DNA of 64,000 nt from assembly GCF_003312875.1 (NCBI RefSeq), contig NZ_CP015163.1, forward strand, positions 124,001 to 188,000. The letters run 5' to 3'. The DNA is from Amycolatopsis albispora. Lineage in GTDB: Bacteria; Actinomycetota; Actinomycetes; Mycobacteriales; Pseudonocardiaceae. Shown piece by piece: positions 31,718 through 39,217 of this stretch. A model generated the notes under the pieces. That model saw only the letters and a program-made list of their open reading frames with translations, was not told the origin of the DNA and searched no databases. How positions within the stretch are numbered: position 1 is the stretch's first letter; each line of letters opens with the position of its first letter. The position numbers and the translations under genes are program-made.

Positions 31718-31757
31718 GTGCTCAGGGGAGCAGGCCCGCTTGGCGGAAGAGGGTGCG
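31718..31757. repeat. 40-bp direct repeat, right copy (within TetR 3' end)
   Basis: This is the intact copy of the repeat described at 31281-31320. It comprises the last 12 codons of the TetR gene and its stop codon. Confidence 0.7.
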
Positions 31758-32312
31758 CAGGTAGGTGCGCATGCCGTCGGTGCCGGGCGGATCCGGTTGC
31801 AGCGCGCGGTAGGTGACCGCACCGGCGATCATGTCGGTCAGCACGTCCAGGTCGGCGTCCGCGGCCACGGTGCCTTCTTCCTGCGCCCGCCGCAGCAGGG
31901 CGTGGGTGAGTTCCCGCCGCGGCCGGACGTAGTGCTCCCAGTAGACCGCCATCAGTTCCGGGTGGCTGACCGCCGAGCCGAGCACTCGCGCGGCCAGCGC
32001 CCGGAACTCCGGGCTGGCCGCGGTTTCCGCGACGCTTTCGAGCGCGTTTTCCACCAGCTCGTACGGCGAACTCCGGGCGACCACCTCGGCCGGTGGCTTG
32101 CTGACCTGGTCGGCCAGCAGGAATTCGACCGCCTGCGCGATCAGTTCCTCCTTCGCCGCCCAGCGCCGGTACACCGTCACCTTCCCGACGCCCGCCCGTT
32201 TGGCGATCTGCTCGATGCTGGCGCCCTCCACCCCGCGTTCGACAAAAACCGCGGCGGCCGCGCGCAGGATCGCGGCGTCGGTTTCCGGGTCGCGTGGCCT
32301 GCCGCGGGTCAT
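31722..32312 (-). CDS. TetR-family repressor of the adjoining monooxygenase
   Basis: A 196-residue TetR-type regulator with the helix-turn-helix IEQIAKRAGVGKVTVYRRW near residues 33-51 and a TetR_C_11-like ligand domain. Its ATG overlaps the stop codon of the FAD-monooxygenase gene (ATGA), so it is translated from the same mRNA and likely represses that operon through the palindrome at 33804-33813. The last 40 bp of the gene are duplicated at 31281-31320. Confidence 0.85.
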   Translation of the reverse strand: MTRGRPRDPETDAAILRAAAAVFVERGVEGASIEQIAKRAGVGKVTVYRRWAAKEELIAQAVEFLLADQVSKPPAEVVARSSPYELVENALESVAETAASPEFRALAARVLGSAVSHPELMAVYWEHYVRPRRELTHALLRRAQEEGTVAADADLDVLTDMIAGAVTYRALQPDPPGTDGMRTYLRTLFRQAGLLP

Positions 32313-33781
32313 CCGGCCACCCGGTCCGGCGACCGCAGCAGCGCGGACAGCCTGCCGCCGAGGCCCGTTTCCCCGCGCCACGCCACATGCCCGTCCGGCC
32401 GCACCAGCACCGGCACCGCCCGTTCCTCGTCACGCCGCAGCACAACCACCCGATCTCCCAGCCATTCCCGCGCTTCACCCGCCAGCCGCTCGGCGCCGGA
32501 CGCGGGCAGCAGCAGCGCCCAGCGCCCGCCGAGTTCGGCGTGCAGGGTTGTCCGCGTGGCATCCTCGCGCACGCAGTCCAGGTCGGCGATCCGGTCCCCG
32601 ATAGGGCGCCGCCCGCCGAGCGGGCCCTTCCGGTAGCTGACCCACAGCTGCGAGGCGGTGTAGGTCGCTTTCCGTTGCACCCAGGGAAGATTGCCCAGAT
32701 TGATCAGCACCTTGTCCCGCAGGAACCGGCCGAGCGCGCTGCCGGCGATGTTCACGCGTGTCGCCAGCGCGGTGCCGCGAAGCACGTCTTCGGCGAGCGG
32801 CCGCCGTTCGGCTTCGTAGGTGTCGAGCAGTCCGGGCCCGGCATGGCCACCGAGCACGAGCCCGAGTTTCCAGCCCAGGTTCTCCGCGTCGCCCAGGCCG
32901 GTCAGCATGCCCTGACCACCGAAGGGCGCGTGCACGTGCGCGGCGTCCCCGGCGAGGAAGATCCGGCCCTGGCGGTAGGTGTCGGCCAGCCGCCGGTGGA
33001 CGCTGAACACCGACGCCCAGCCGCACCTGCCGAAGCTCGCCGTCCGCCCGGTGCGCCGCGCGAGGTGCTGCCGGAGCCGGTCGACGATCACCTCGGGCTC
33101 CGGCCGTTCGGTGCCGCCCTCCGGGTCGTACGAGAACAGGCGCCACGAACCACCGGGCATCGGCATCGCGGCGAACAGCCCGTCCGGGTGCACCCAGCCG
33201 CTGGTGCCCTCGCGATCGAGGTCCCAGTCGATTTCCAGGTCGGCGAGCAGGAAGCGTTCGCTGAGCCGCGTGCCGGGAAAGCCGATGCCCGCCAGCTTGC
33301 GGACCGCGCTGCCCGAGCCGTCGCAGCCGACGAGCCAGCCCGCGTCCAGTTCCCGGCCGTCGCCCAGCCGGACGCGGACACCGTCGCTGTCCTGCTCGGC
33401 TCCGGCGACCTCCGCGCCCCATTCCGGTTCCACGCCGAGTTCGGCCAGCCGCTCGCGCAGCACGGCCTCGACGCGGGCCTGGGAGACGACCATCGGCGGG
33501 GCCGCCGTTTTCAGGCCGGGATCACCGAACCGGATGCGCATGACCGGCCGCGCGCCCGCGTAGGTGGTGATCCGCATGGCCGGGATCGACTCCCGCGGCA
33601 GCGTGCCCAGCGCGCCGATCCTGGCCAGCACCTCGGAGCCACGCGCGTGCAGGAAGTTGGCCCGCGAGGTCTCCGACGGGCCGGGGGCGCGGTCGAGCAC
33701 GCGGACCGCCACGCCGTGCAGGCGCAGGGTGCAGGCCAGGGCCAGGCCGGTCGGGCCCGCGCCGGCGATGAGGACTGTCAT
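32309..33781 (-). CDS. FAD-dependent aromatic monooxygenase (PHBH/TetX-like)
   Basis: A 490-residue class-A flavoprotein monooxygenase. It has the FAD motif VLIAGAGPTGLALACTLRLH (residues 3-22), the WLVGCDGSGSAVRKLAG (DG) motif and the third FAD motif IFLAGDAAHVHAPFGGQGM. The C-terminal thioredoxin-like region, as in phenol- or polyketide-hydroxylases, is present (TLHAELGGRWALLLPASGAE). It hydroxylates an aromatic substrate or antibiotic with NAD(P)H and O2. The ATG has AAGGAGGTG upstream. Expression is probably controlled by the co-transcribed TetR protein. Confidence 0.88.
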   Translation of the reverse strand: MTVLIAGAGPTGLALACTLRLHGVAVRVLDRAPGPSETSRANFLHARGSEVLARIGALGTLPRESIPAMRITTYAGARPVMRIRFGDPGLKTAAPPMVVSQARVEAVLRERLAELGVEPEWGAEVAGAEQDSDGVRVRLGDGRELDAGWLVGCDGSGSAVRKLAGIGFPGTRLSERFLLADLEIDWDLDREGTSGWVHPDGLFAAMPMPGGSWRLFSYDPEGGTERPEPEVIVDRLRQHLARRTGRTASFGRCGWASVFSVHRRLADTYRQGRIFLAGDAAHVHAPFGGQGMLTGLGDAENLGWKLGLVLGGHAGPGLLDTYEAERRPLAEDVLRGTALATRVNIAGSALGRFLRDKVLINLGNLPWVQRKATYTASQLWVSYRKGPLGGRRPIGDRIADLDCVREDATRTTLHAELGGRWALLLPASGAERLAGEAREWLGDRVVVLRRDEERAVPVLVRPDGHVAWRGETGLGGRLSALLRSPDRVAG

Positions 33782-33784
33782 GGC

Positions 33785-33826
33785 ACCTCCTTTTCTATAC
33801 GAAACGGTACCGTAAACAAAATCGGC
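33785..33826 (-). promoter_or_regulatory. monooxygenase promoter with ACGGTACCGT operator
   Basis: On the minus strand TTTTGT and TATAGA are separated by 16 bp, and the perfect palindrome ACGGTACCGT (33804-33813) fills the spacer, so a bound repressor would block RNA polymerase. The same decamer, followed by the same TTCGTAT element, occurs in the methyltransferase promoter at 35.75 kb. Confidence 0.6.
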
Positions 33827-33842
33827 CCGGCAACCGTTATTC

Positions 33843-34596
33843 GTGCGGCGCACCTACTGCGGCTGGAGCGACGCGGGCTGGCGCTCGCTGCTCGTGCAGA
33901 GCTTCGACCACGCCCCCGAAGCCGGGGCATGCGCACGCGGGCGGGCGGCGAGCCGGACGATCGCCGCTGGGGCCCGGGCCACCTGGAACTCATGGTGCCC
34001 GGACGGTCCGAGGTGCGGGATTACCGCAGCACGTCGGCGATGCGCACGATCCAGGTGCACATCCCGTCGGCCACCGTCGAGCGGACCGCCGCCCACCTTG
34101 GCGCGCCGGACTTCGAGGCGCTGTCGGCCGCGTTGTCCGCCGGTGATCCGGTGGTCGAACAGCTCGTGCGCGCGCTGCCCCGGCCGTCGGGGCGGGCGAC
34201 CTCTACGCGGAATCCGCCGCCGCCTTCCTCGCCACGCACCTGCTCACGCGAGAACGGCACGGACGGCATGAACCGCAGGTGGGTCCCGAGCCTGCGGCGG
34301 TCCGCGCGGGCATCGCCGTGATGCGGGAGCGGCTCGCCGAACCGCTGACCCTGGCGGAGATCGCCGCCGAAGCACACCTGAGCGTGTACCACTTCATCCG
34401 CGTTTTCCGGGCAGCGACCGGGGAAGCACCCCACCGGTACCTCACCCGGCTGCGGATCGAGCTGGCTCAGCGGCTGCTGTCCGGCAGTGCGCTCAGCGTC
34501 GAGCAGATCGCCGCGCGATGCGGATTCGCCAGTCCTGGCGCGCTTTCCACGTCTCGCGCATGGCCGCCGCGAGTTGTCCGCGAAAAGCTTGCCGTC
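33843..34596 (+). pseudogene. broken AraC-family regulator
   Basis: Pieces of an AraC regulator lie in different frames: an N-terminal piece (YCGWSDAGWRSLLVQSFDHA), then LELMVPGRSEVRDYRS to DPVVEQLVRALP, then DLYAESAAAFLATHLL and the helix-turn-helix region LTLAEIAAEAHLSVYHFIRV. Small deletions and at least two frameshifts separate them, and the second helix-turn-helix is cut after CGFASPGALS. The gene is therefore dead. It leads directly into another broken gene. Confidence 0.75.
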
Positions 34597-34870
34597 ATGG
34601 GCAATTACGACCTGACCGCGCTTTCGGCGGCACCACCCGCCGTGGTCTGGCGCCTGCTCGCCGACGCACGCACCTGGCCGAGCTGGTCGGCGGTCGACGA
34701 ACTGGTCACCGAACAGCGCCATCCACGACTACCGCGCGGTCGTCGAGCTGATGCCGACCGACAGCGGCGGCACGTTCATCCATTGGCACGGCACGTTTTC
34801 CGCGCGCCGGGGCGCGGACTGGCTGATGCAGGGCGTGCTGCGGCGGGTCATGCGGCGCATGGCGGGTCAG
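34597..34870 (+). pseudogene. broken SRPBCC (START-like) protein
   Basis: An ATG at 34597 begins an SRPBCC-family protein (YDLTALSAAPPAVVWRLLAD, then WPSWSAVDELVTEQ). After about 40 codons the frame changes, and the C-terminal part (IHDYRAVVELMPTDSGGTFI, HWHGTF) continues in frame +2, with an apparent internal loss of some 30 codons between them. It stops being protein-like where the opposite-strand small gene ends. A pseudogene is the best reading. Confidence 0.7.
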
Positions 34871-34944
34871 CGGGCGGGTTCGGCGAACGCGGTGATCACC
34901 ACGATGATGGCCGCGATCAGCGCCACCGTGCCCTTCACCGACAT
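34867..34944 (-). CDS. 25-residue single-helix membrane peptide
   Basis: An ATG at 34944 with the strong ribosome site GGAGGTGGCC directly upstream opens a 25-codon frame: a short MSVKG start, one hydrophobic helix (TVALIAAIIVVITAF) and a charged end AEPAR. It begins 21 bp after the methyltransferase stop codon on the same strand, so it is probably co-transcribed with that gene. I do not recognise a family. Small size makes chance possible, but the ribosome site and a clean transmembrane helix argue for a gene. Confidence 0.55.
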   Translation of the reverse strand: MSVKGTVALIAAIIVVITAFAEPAR

Positions 34945-34965
34945 GGCCACCTCCGTCCGGTGGCC

Positions 34966-35703
34966 CTATTCTGCCGGGCGCCGCCTCGCGCGCAGCTGCC
35001 AGACGGGGCCGATGACCCGGCCCTGCTCGTCACGCCGGACCCGGTCCGCGTCGAGGCCGAACCCGAGTTCCGCCAAGGCCTGTTCGCCGAGCTGTGCGAA
35101 CACCTCCACGGTGATCGCGGTGGTGTACGAGGCCTGCCGGATTTCCTCGATCTCCCAATGGGTTCCGAGGTTCGTGTGCAGGTTTTCCTTGCTGACGCTC
35201 ATCGGGAACCGCAGGCCCTCGTCGATGTCGGCGAAGCACAGCAGGTGCAGCCGGGCGTCCGGGCTGGTCACCCGGTGCAGTGCGGCGGCGTAGCGCTGCC
35301 GCTGCTCGTCGTCGAGGCAGTGGTACAGCGCGCTGTCCAGCACGGTGTCGAACCGCCGGTCGCCGAGTTCGGTGAGCGCGGTCGCGTCAGACCGCACGAA
35401 GGTGACTTCGACGCCACGCTCCGCGGCTCGCCGTGCTGCCTCCGCGAGACCGGTTTGCGAGCCGTCGACGCCGGTGACCCGGTGGCCCTGCGCGGCGAGG
35501 AAGGCCGCGTTCTCACCGAGGCCGCAGCCCACGTCCAGCACTTCACCGCGGAACGCGCCGTCCCGCTCCAGCTCGACCACCGCCGGCTGCGGTGCCCCGA
35601 TGTCCCACGGGGCCAGGCCGAACGAGACCGCACTGCCTTCGAAAATGGGCTTGCCCTGATAGGCCGCGTCGAAGTCGACGTCGCGCAGGGAGAAGGCCGA
35701 CAT
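34966..35703 (-). CDS. class I SAM-dependent methyltransferase
   Basis: A 245-residue methyltransferase of the Rossmann type. Motif I is EVLDVGCGLGENAAFLAAQG, motif II VTGVDGSQTGLAEAARRA; an acidic residue (VDGS) binds the ribose of S-adenosylmethionine. It starts MSAFSLRDVDFDAAYQGKPI, a signature of the thiopurine/tellurite-type small-molecule methyltransferases. The substrate is unknown. The ATG at 35703 has AAGGCGAGG upstream. The promoter region contains the same operator type as the monooxygenase gene and is shared with the divergent TetR gene. Confidence 0.85.
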   Translation of the reverse strand: MSAFSLRDVDFDAAYQGKPIFEGSAVSFGLAPWDIGAPQPAVVELERDGAFRGEVLDVGCGLGENAAFLAAQGHRVTGVDGSQTGLAEAARRAAERGVEVTFVRSDATALTELGDRRFDTVLDSALYHCLDDEQRQRYAAALHRVTSPDARLHLLCFADIDEGLRFPMSVSKENLHTNLGTHWEIEEIRQASYTTAITVEVFAQLGEQALAELGFGLDADRVRRDEQGRVIGPVWQLRARRRPAE

Positions 35704-35741
35704 GGTGCACACCTCGCCTTTCGCTGAATTCAACAACCGTT

Positions 35742-35770
35742 CAATACGAACGGTACGGTACGGTACCGTT
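35742..35770. promoter_or_regulatory. TetR operator and promoter between methyltransferase and TetR genes
   Basis: AACGGTAC (35749-35756) and GTACCGTT (35763-35770) form an inverted repeat with 6 bp between; the right half contains the full decamer ACGGTACCGT (35760-35769). On the minus strand it is followed by TTCGTATTGAA, closely similar to the monooxygenase promoter (TTCGTATAGAA). On the plus strand TAGGAT (35780-35785) lies 6 bp before the TetR ATG, indicating a leaderless transcript. Confidence 0.6.
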
Positions 35771-35791
35771 TCTGTCACGTAGGATTCCGCC

Positions 35792-36382
35792 ATGACCACG
35801 GCCCGGCTGCGAGGCGGGCAGGCTCGGCTGGACGAGCTGCTCACCGCCACCATCGACGTCCTACGGGAAACCGGTTACGACCGGCTGACCATCGACGCGG
35901 TGGCGGCCCGCGCGCGGGCCAGCAAGGCGACGGTCTACCGGCGCTGGCCGAGCAAGGCGGCGCTGGTGGTGGCCGCGTTCACCCGCGCGGTCCAGCAGCA
36001 CAGCCCGCCGCCGGAAACCGGGTCGCTGCGGGAGGACCTGCTGGCCGTGCTCGGCGGGCTGATGGCCGAACTGGACCGGCTCGGCGACGTGGTGACCGGC
36101 CTGGTCGGCGAACTGCGGCGCAGCCCCGACCTGGCCGAGGCGATGCGCACCGACTTCATCGCCACCCGCCGGGCCACGATGATGCACGTGTTCGAGGCGG
36201 CGCGCGCCCGCGGCGAAATCGACGGCAACGCCGCGCTCGACACCATCTGGTACCTGGGGCCGGCGCTGGTCTTCTTCCGCACCCTGCTGCTCGGCGAGCC
36301 GGTGGACGCCGCCTTCGCCGCCCACGTGGCCGACGACATCGTGCTACCGCTGCTGCGCCCGGCCGAGATCACACGGGAATGA
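35792..36382 (+). CDS. TetR-family repressor of the methyltransferase
   Basis: A 196-residue TetR regulator with the helix-turn-helix IDAVAARARASKATVYRRW near residues 33-51, closely similar in the recognition helix to the regulator at 31.7 kb, which agrees with their sharing an operator sequence. The C-terminal domain is of the TetR_C_11 type. It is divergent from the methyltransferase and probably represses both. It appears to be translated from a leaderless mRNA. Its last 14 bp overlap the convergent toxin gene. Confidence 0.87.
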   Translation: MTTARLRGGQARLDELLTATIDVLRETGYDRLTIDAVAARARASKATVYRRWPSKAALVVAAFTRAVQQHSPPPETGSLREDLLAVLGGLMAELDRLGDVVTGLVGELRRSPDLAEAMRTDFIATRRATMMHVFEAARARGEIDGNAALDTIWYLGPALVFFRTLLLGEPVDAAFAAHVADDIVLPLLRPAEITRE

Positions 36383-36773
36383 CGTCGAGCAGGTTTTTCA
36401 AACCCTTGAAATCACTCGGGTTGCGCGTGTAGAGCGGCAGTTCCCGCGAAGACGCGATGGCGGCGATCATCAGGTCCATGCGCCGGGGGCGGGGATCGCG
36501 GTTGATCGCGATCACCAAGGCGACCAGCGTGCCGTACCTGGCGGCCGCGTGGCCGTCGAACGGCAACGGGGCGAACTCGGCGATGGCGGCGCCGAGTTTT
36601 TCGGTGCGGGCCGCGCGGGTGACGCCGTCCTTGGCCATCGCGACACCCTGGTGGAGTTCCGCCATGGTGACCGCGGTGAGCTCGGGGACCTTCGGCAGCG
36701 ACGCGGGGTCGAGCTGCCCCAGGTCGAGGTAGGTGCAGGTGTCCAGCACGCCGCTCTCGTGCCGGTCAGCCAC
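36369..36773 (-). CDS. vapC: VapC-type PIN-domain toxin
   Basis: A 134-residue PIN-domain ribonuclease. The metal-binding acidic residues are Asp in [11 protein letters not shown] (near residue 11), Glu in VTMAELHQG and Asp in [11 protein letters not shown], with the usual polar residue in TRNPSDF. VapC toxins cleave specific tRNAs or rRNA when freed from antitoxin. The GTG start at 36773 lies inside the antitoxin gene (8-bp overlap), so the two are translationally coupled. All catalytic positions are intact. Confidence 0.88.
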   Translation of the reverse strand: MADRHESGVLDTCTYLDLGQLDPASLPKVPELTAVTMAELHQGVAMAKDGVTRAARTEKLGAAIAEFAPLPFDGHAAARYGTLVALVIAINRDPRPRRMDLMIAAIASSRELPLYTRNPSDFKGLKNLLDVIPV

Positions 36774-37044
36774 GCTTCCGGCGCCACGGATCATCGGTGC
36801 CGACGCGGTCGTCGTCGCCGAAGAACTCGTCGGCCTCGGCGCGCAGCTGTGCGGCATCGACGCTCGGCAGCTTCCGATGGCGTTCGACCAGTTCTTCGGC
36901 GGTCAGGTGACGCCGGTACGGGATCGGCCGCAACTCGGCCACCCGGACGCCGTTGCGAGTGACCTGATAGGTCTCCCCGGATTCGACGGCGTCCATCACG
37001 GCGGCGGAGTTGTTGCGGAACTCGCGCTGGGTGATCACCTTCAT
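36766..37044 (-). CDS. Phd/YefM-type antitoxin
   Basis: A 92-residue antitoxin with the Phd/YefM N-terminal DNA-binding fold ([20 protein letters not shown], then [17 protein letters not shown]) and an acidic, flexible C-terminal tail ([17 protein letters not shown]) that would cover the toxin. It represses its own operon together with VapC. The ATG lies 6 bp after a TACACT -10 box, so the mRNA is probably leaderless; a palindrome overlaps the promoter. Confidence 0.9.
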   Translation of the reverse strand: MKVITQREFRNNSAAVMDAVESGETYQVTRNGVRVAELRPIPYRRHLTAEELVERHRKLPSVDAAQLRAEADEFFGDDDRVGTDDPWRRKRG

Positions 37045-37050
37045 GGGGCC

Positions 37051-37081
37051 AGTGTAGCCCCCTGTGTCTCACCGGGCTACA
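37051..37081 (-). promoter_or_regulatory. toxin-antitoxin operator/promoter
   Basis: TGTAGCCC (37053-37060) and GGGCTACA (37074-37081) are a perfect 8-bp inverted repeat with 13 bp between. The proximal arm overlaps the -10 box TACACT (minus strand, 37056-37051), as expected for autorepression by an antitoxin-toxin complex. Confidence 0.6.
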
Positions 37082-37088
37082 TCGCGGC

Positions 37089-37409
37089 TCAGGGGGTGTC
37101 GACGATGGTGAAGACCTGGTCGAGGCCGGTGAGGCGGATCGGGTTGAGCACGGCGTGGGTGGTGCAGACCAGGCGCAGCTGCTGCCCGGCCCGGTGGCAC
37201 TGGCTGGCGACCTCGACCAGCGCGGCCAGGCCCGCCGAGTTGAGGAAGGTGACCCGCCGCAGGTCGACGACCAGGTCCAGCTGTTCCTCGCTGTCTCTCG
37301 CGGCGGCCACGGAGTCCTTGAGTCTCCGCACGGTGCTGGTGTCGATCTCCCCCTCCACGGTGACGACGAGCTTTGCCGGCGTGCGCTTCCATCGCACCGC
37401 GAGACCCAC
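37089..37409 (-). CDS. STAS-domain anti-sigma-factor antagonist
   Basis: A 106-residue single STAS domain (SpoIIAA/RsbV type). The segment DLRRVTFLNSAGLAALVEVA carries the serine at which an anti-sigma kinase would phosphorylate it; the usual DSSG is NSAG here. Unphosphorylated, it would bind a kinase and free a sigma factor. No kinase gene is adjacent. The GTG at 37409 has CAGGAG upstream, which decides this start over an upstream in-frame ATG. Confidence 0.88.
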   Translation of the reverse strand: MGLAVRWKRTPAKLVVTVEGEIDTSTVRRLKDSVAAARDSEEQLDLVVDLRRVTFLNSAGLAALVEVASQCHRAGQQLRLVCTTHAVLNPIRLTGLDQVFTIVDTP

Positions 37410-37467
37410 GGTCGCTCCTGTACCTCGGCGTGTTCGGACTCCACCGAGCGTATCCGAGCGGTCCACC

Positions 37468-38466
37468 TCAGGAACCGAGATAGCCGATCAGCTCCGCCGC
37501 GACGAACCCCGGGTTTTCCTCCGCGAGCCAGTGCCCGGCACCGGGGACCTCCACCGCACGCGTGATCGCGCTCAGCCGCGGCGCCACCGTGGCGCGGGTG
37601 GATTCGAGCAGGCCCTGCGCTGTCAGCAGCAGGGTCGGCGTGCTGATCGGGGCGGTGCCGGTGTTCGCGGCGGCGTCCTGGTCCAGCGTCCGGTACAGCT
37701 CGAAACCACCGCGGAGCACCTCGGGCCGGGTGTAGGTGCGGGCGTACTCGCTGACTTCGGCGTCGTCGAACGGTGGTGGTGCACCGGGGCCGCCGAAAGC
37801 CGTGCCACCGAAGGCCACCTGCGGGTAGAACAGCGACAGGTACTCGCGGACGTCGTCGCCGACCACGGCTTCCGGGACCCGCGGCTGCGAGTGGAAGGCG
37901 ATGTGCCAGCTCAGCTTGTGGTACCCGGCGCCGTCGAGCGCGGGGCCGGGCAGCGGCAGGTCCAGGTAGGCGAGCTTGGCGACCTCACCGGGGAACTGGG
38001 CGGCGTACTGGAAGCCGACCGCGGCGCCGAGGTCGTGCCCGGCGATGCGCACGTCGCGCAGCCCCAGGCGGTCGCCGATCAACGCGCGGGTGTAGCGCGC
38101 GAGGGTGGCCTTGTCGTAGCTGGGCGGCGGGCCCGTGCTGTCGCCGAGTCCCGGCAGGTCCAGCGCGTACACGGTGAAGTGGTCGGCCAGCGCGGGCAGG
38201 ATGCCGCGCCAGCCGTACCAGGTCTGCGGCCAGCCGTGCAGCAGCACCAGCGGGGGACCGCTGCCGCCGGTGACGTAGTGCATGCGCACGCCGTCCACGT
38301 CGGCGAACTCGTGCCGGAAGCGGCTGCTGAACTCGGCGTCGCCGCGGGTCGCGGCCTCGTGATCGGCGGCGGGTGGGCTTTCCACTGGCTCGGTCGTCGG
38401 ACCACACGCGGTGAGCAGCACCGCCGCAGTGATCGCCGCGAGCGCACGCACTGGGTTGCGGGACAT
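37468..38466 (-). CDS. lipoprotein alpha/beta-hydrolase, epoxide-hydrolase-like
   Basis: A 332-residue exported hydrolase. A lipobox (LLTAC, Cys21) shows it is anchored to the outer face of the membrane. HGWPQTWYGWRGIL and the nucleophile motif GHDLGAAVG (Asp nucleophile) are typical of epoxide hydrolases, with the catalytic His in GAGHWLAEENPG. It should open epoxides or dehalogenate, outside the cell. The ATG follows GAAAGGCAG. Confidence 0.85.
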   Translation of the reverse strand: MSRNPVRALAAITAAVLLTACGPTTEPVESPPAADHEAATRGDAEFSSRFRHEFADVDGVRMHYVTGGSGPPLVLLHGWPQTWYGWRGILPALADHFTVYALDLPGLGDSTGPPPSYDKATLARYTRALIGDRLGLRDVRIAGHDLGAAVGFQYAAQFPGEVAKLAYLDLPLPGPALDGAGYHKLSWHIAFHSQPRVPEAVVGDDVREYLSLFYPQVAFGGTAFGGPGAPPPFDDAEVSEYARTYTRPEVLRGGFELYRTLDQDAAANTGTAPISTPTLLLTAQGLLESTRATVAPRLSAITRAVEVPGAGHWLAEENPGFVAAELIGYLGS

Positions 38467-38487
38467 GGATTTCTGCCTTTCGGTGGG

Positions 38488-38931
38488 TCAGCGGCCGCGT
38501 GAGCCGTCGATCAGCTCGCGCAGGATGTCGGCGTGCCCGGCGTGCCTGGCGGTTTCCTCGATCAGGTGGGTCAGCGTCCAGCGCACGGACGCCGCCGTGC
38601 GACCGGCGACGACCTCGTTGGCACGCGCGGTGGTTTCCCGGTACGCGGCCAGGATTTCCGCGGCGGTCTCGTCCGGTTCCGGGTGGAAGGTGGACGGCCA
38701 GTCGGTGACGCGGAGGCCGAGCAGCCAGTGCCGCTCGACGTGGGTGAGGTGCTTGACCAGGCCGAGCAGGTTGGTCCCGGACGGCACCCCGCGCGTGCGG
38801 ACCTGGGGCTCCGGCACGCCTTCGGCCTTGGCGGCCACCGACTCGCGCAGGTAGTCGAGGAAGCCGACGAGCACGTCCTTCTCCCCGGGCCCGGTCCGCG
38901 GCGGGCCGAGGTCACGCCGCCGAGCGCTCAT
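38488..38931 (-). CDS. DinB-like (DUF664) protein, mycothiol-transferase type
   Basis: A 147-residue DinB-fold protein. The central WLLGLRVTDWPSTFHPEPDE and the late His-rich TRHAGHADILREL, together with THVERHW, supply the three metal-ligand histidines of this fold. Actinobacterial DUF664 proteins act on mycothiol or related thiols. Its ATG overlaps the stop codon of the truncated methyltransferase upstream (ATGA), so it was part of that operon. It probably remains expressed. Confidence 0.8.
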   Translation of the reverse strand: MSARRRDLGPPRTGPGEKDVLVGFLDYLRESVAAKAEGVPEPQVRTRGVPSGTNLLGLVKHLTHVERHWLLGLRVTDWPSTFHPEPDETAAEILAAYRETTARANEVVAGRTAASVRWTLTHLIEETARHAGHADILRELIDGSRGR

Positions 38932-39119
38932 CGGGTCGCCCGGTGCAGGACCAGCACGTGGTCGGTGACGGTCGCGACCGGCCCCCAGACGGCGGTGGCG
39001 GCGATGTCGACCGCCGTTTCGGCGATTTCGGCCAGCCGCGGGTTCACCCGCCCGGCGGGCGGGCGGTTTCGGTAGTGCTCGTCCCAGAAACGCGCCGGTG
39101 ATCTGTCCGAAGTGGTCAT
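38928..39119 (-). pseudogene. internally deleted class I methyltransferase
   Basis: The 63-codon frame starts like a class I methyltransferase (ARFWDEHYRNRPPAGRVNPR, then LAEIAET) but lacks the whole S-adenosylmethionine-binding core and ends with a segment (GPVATVTDHVLVLHRATR) like the C-terminus of such enzymes. The reading frame is preserved across the deletion. It cannot bind the cofactor. It overlaps the DinB-like gene by 4 bp. Confidence 0.65.
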
Positions 39120-39191
39120 TCGAGGTCCGTTCGGCCGGAGGTGCGGTGACCGGGCCAGCTTCGCCCGGCACCGCACCGGATTGCACGGAAA

Positions 39192-39208
39192 CTTGCCGGT
39201 TCGGCAAG
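39192..39208. promoter_or_regulatory. palindrome at the XRE-cupin start
   Basis: CTTGCCG-GTT-CGGCAAG (39192-39208) is a perfect inverted repeat, ending 9 bp before the ATG of the XRE-cupin gene. The position suits autoregulation by that protein and would also control the divergent gene. Confidence 0.6.
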
Positions 39209-39217
39209 ATGGGCGGC

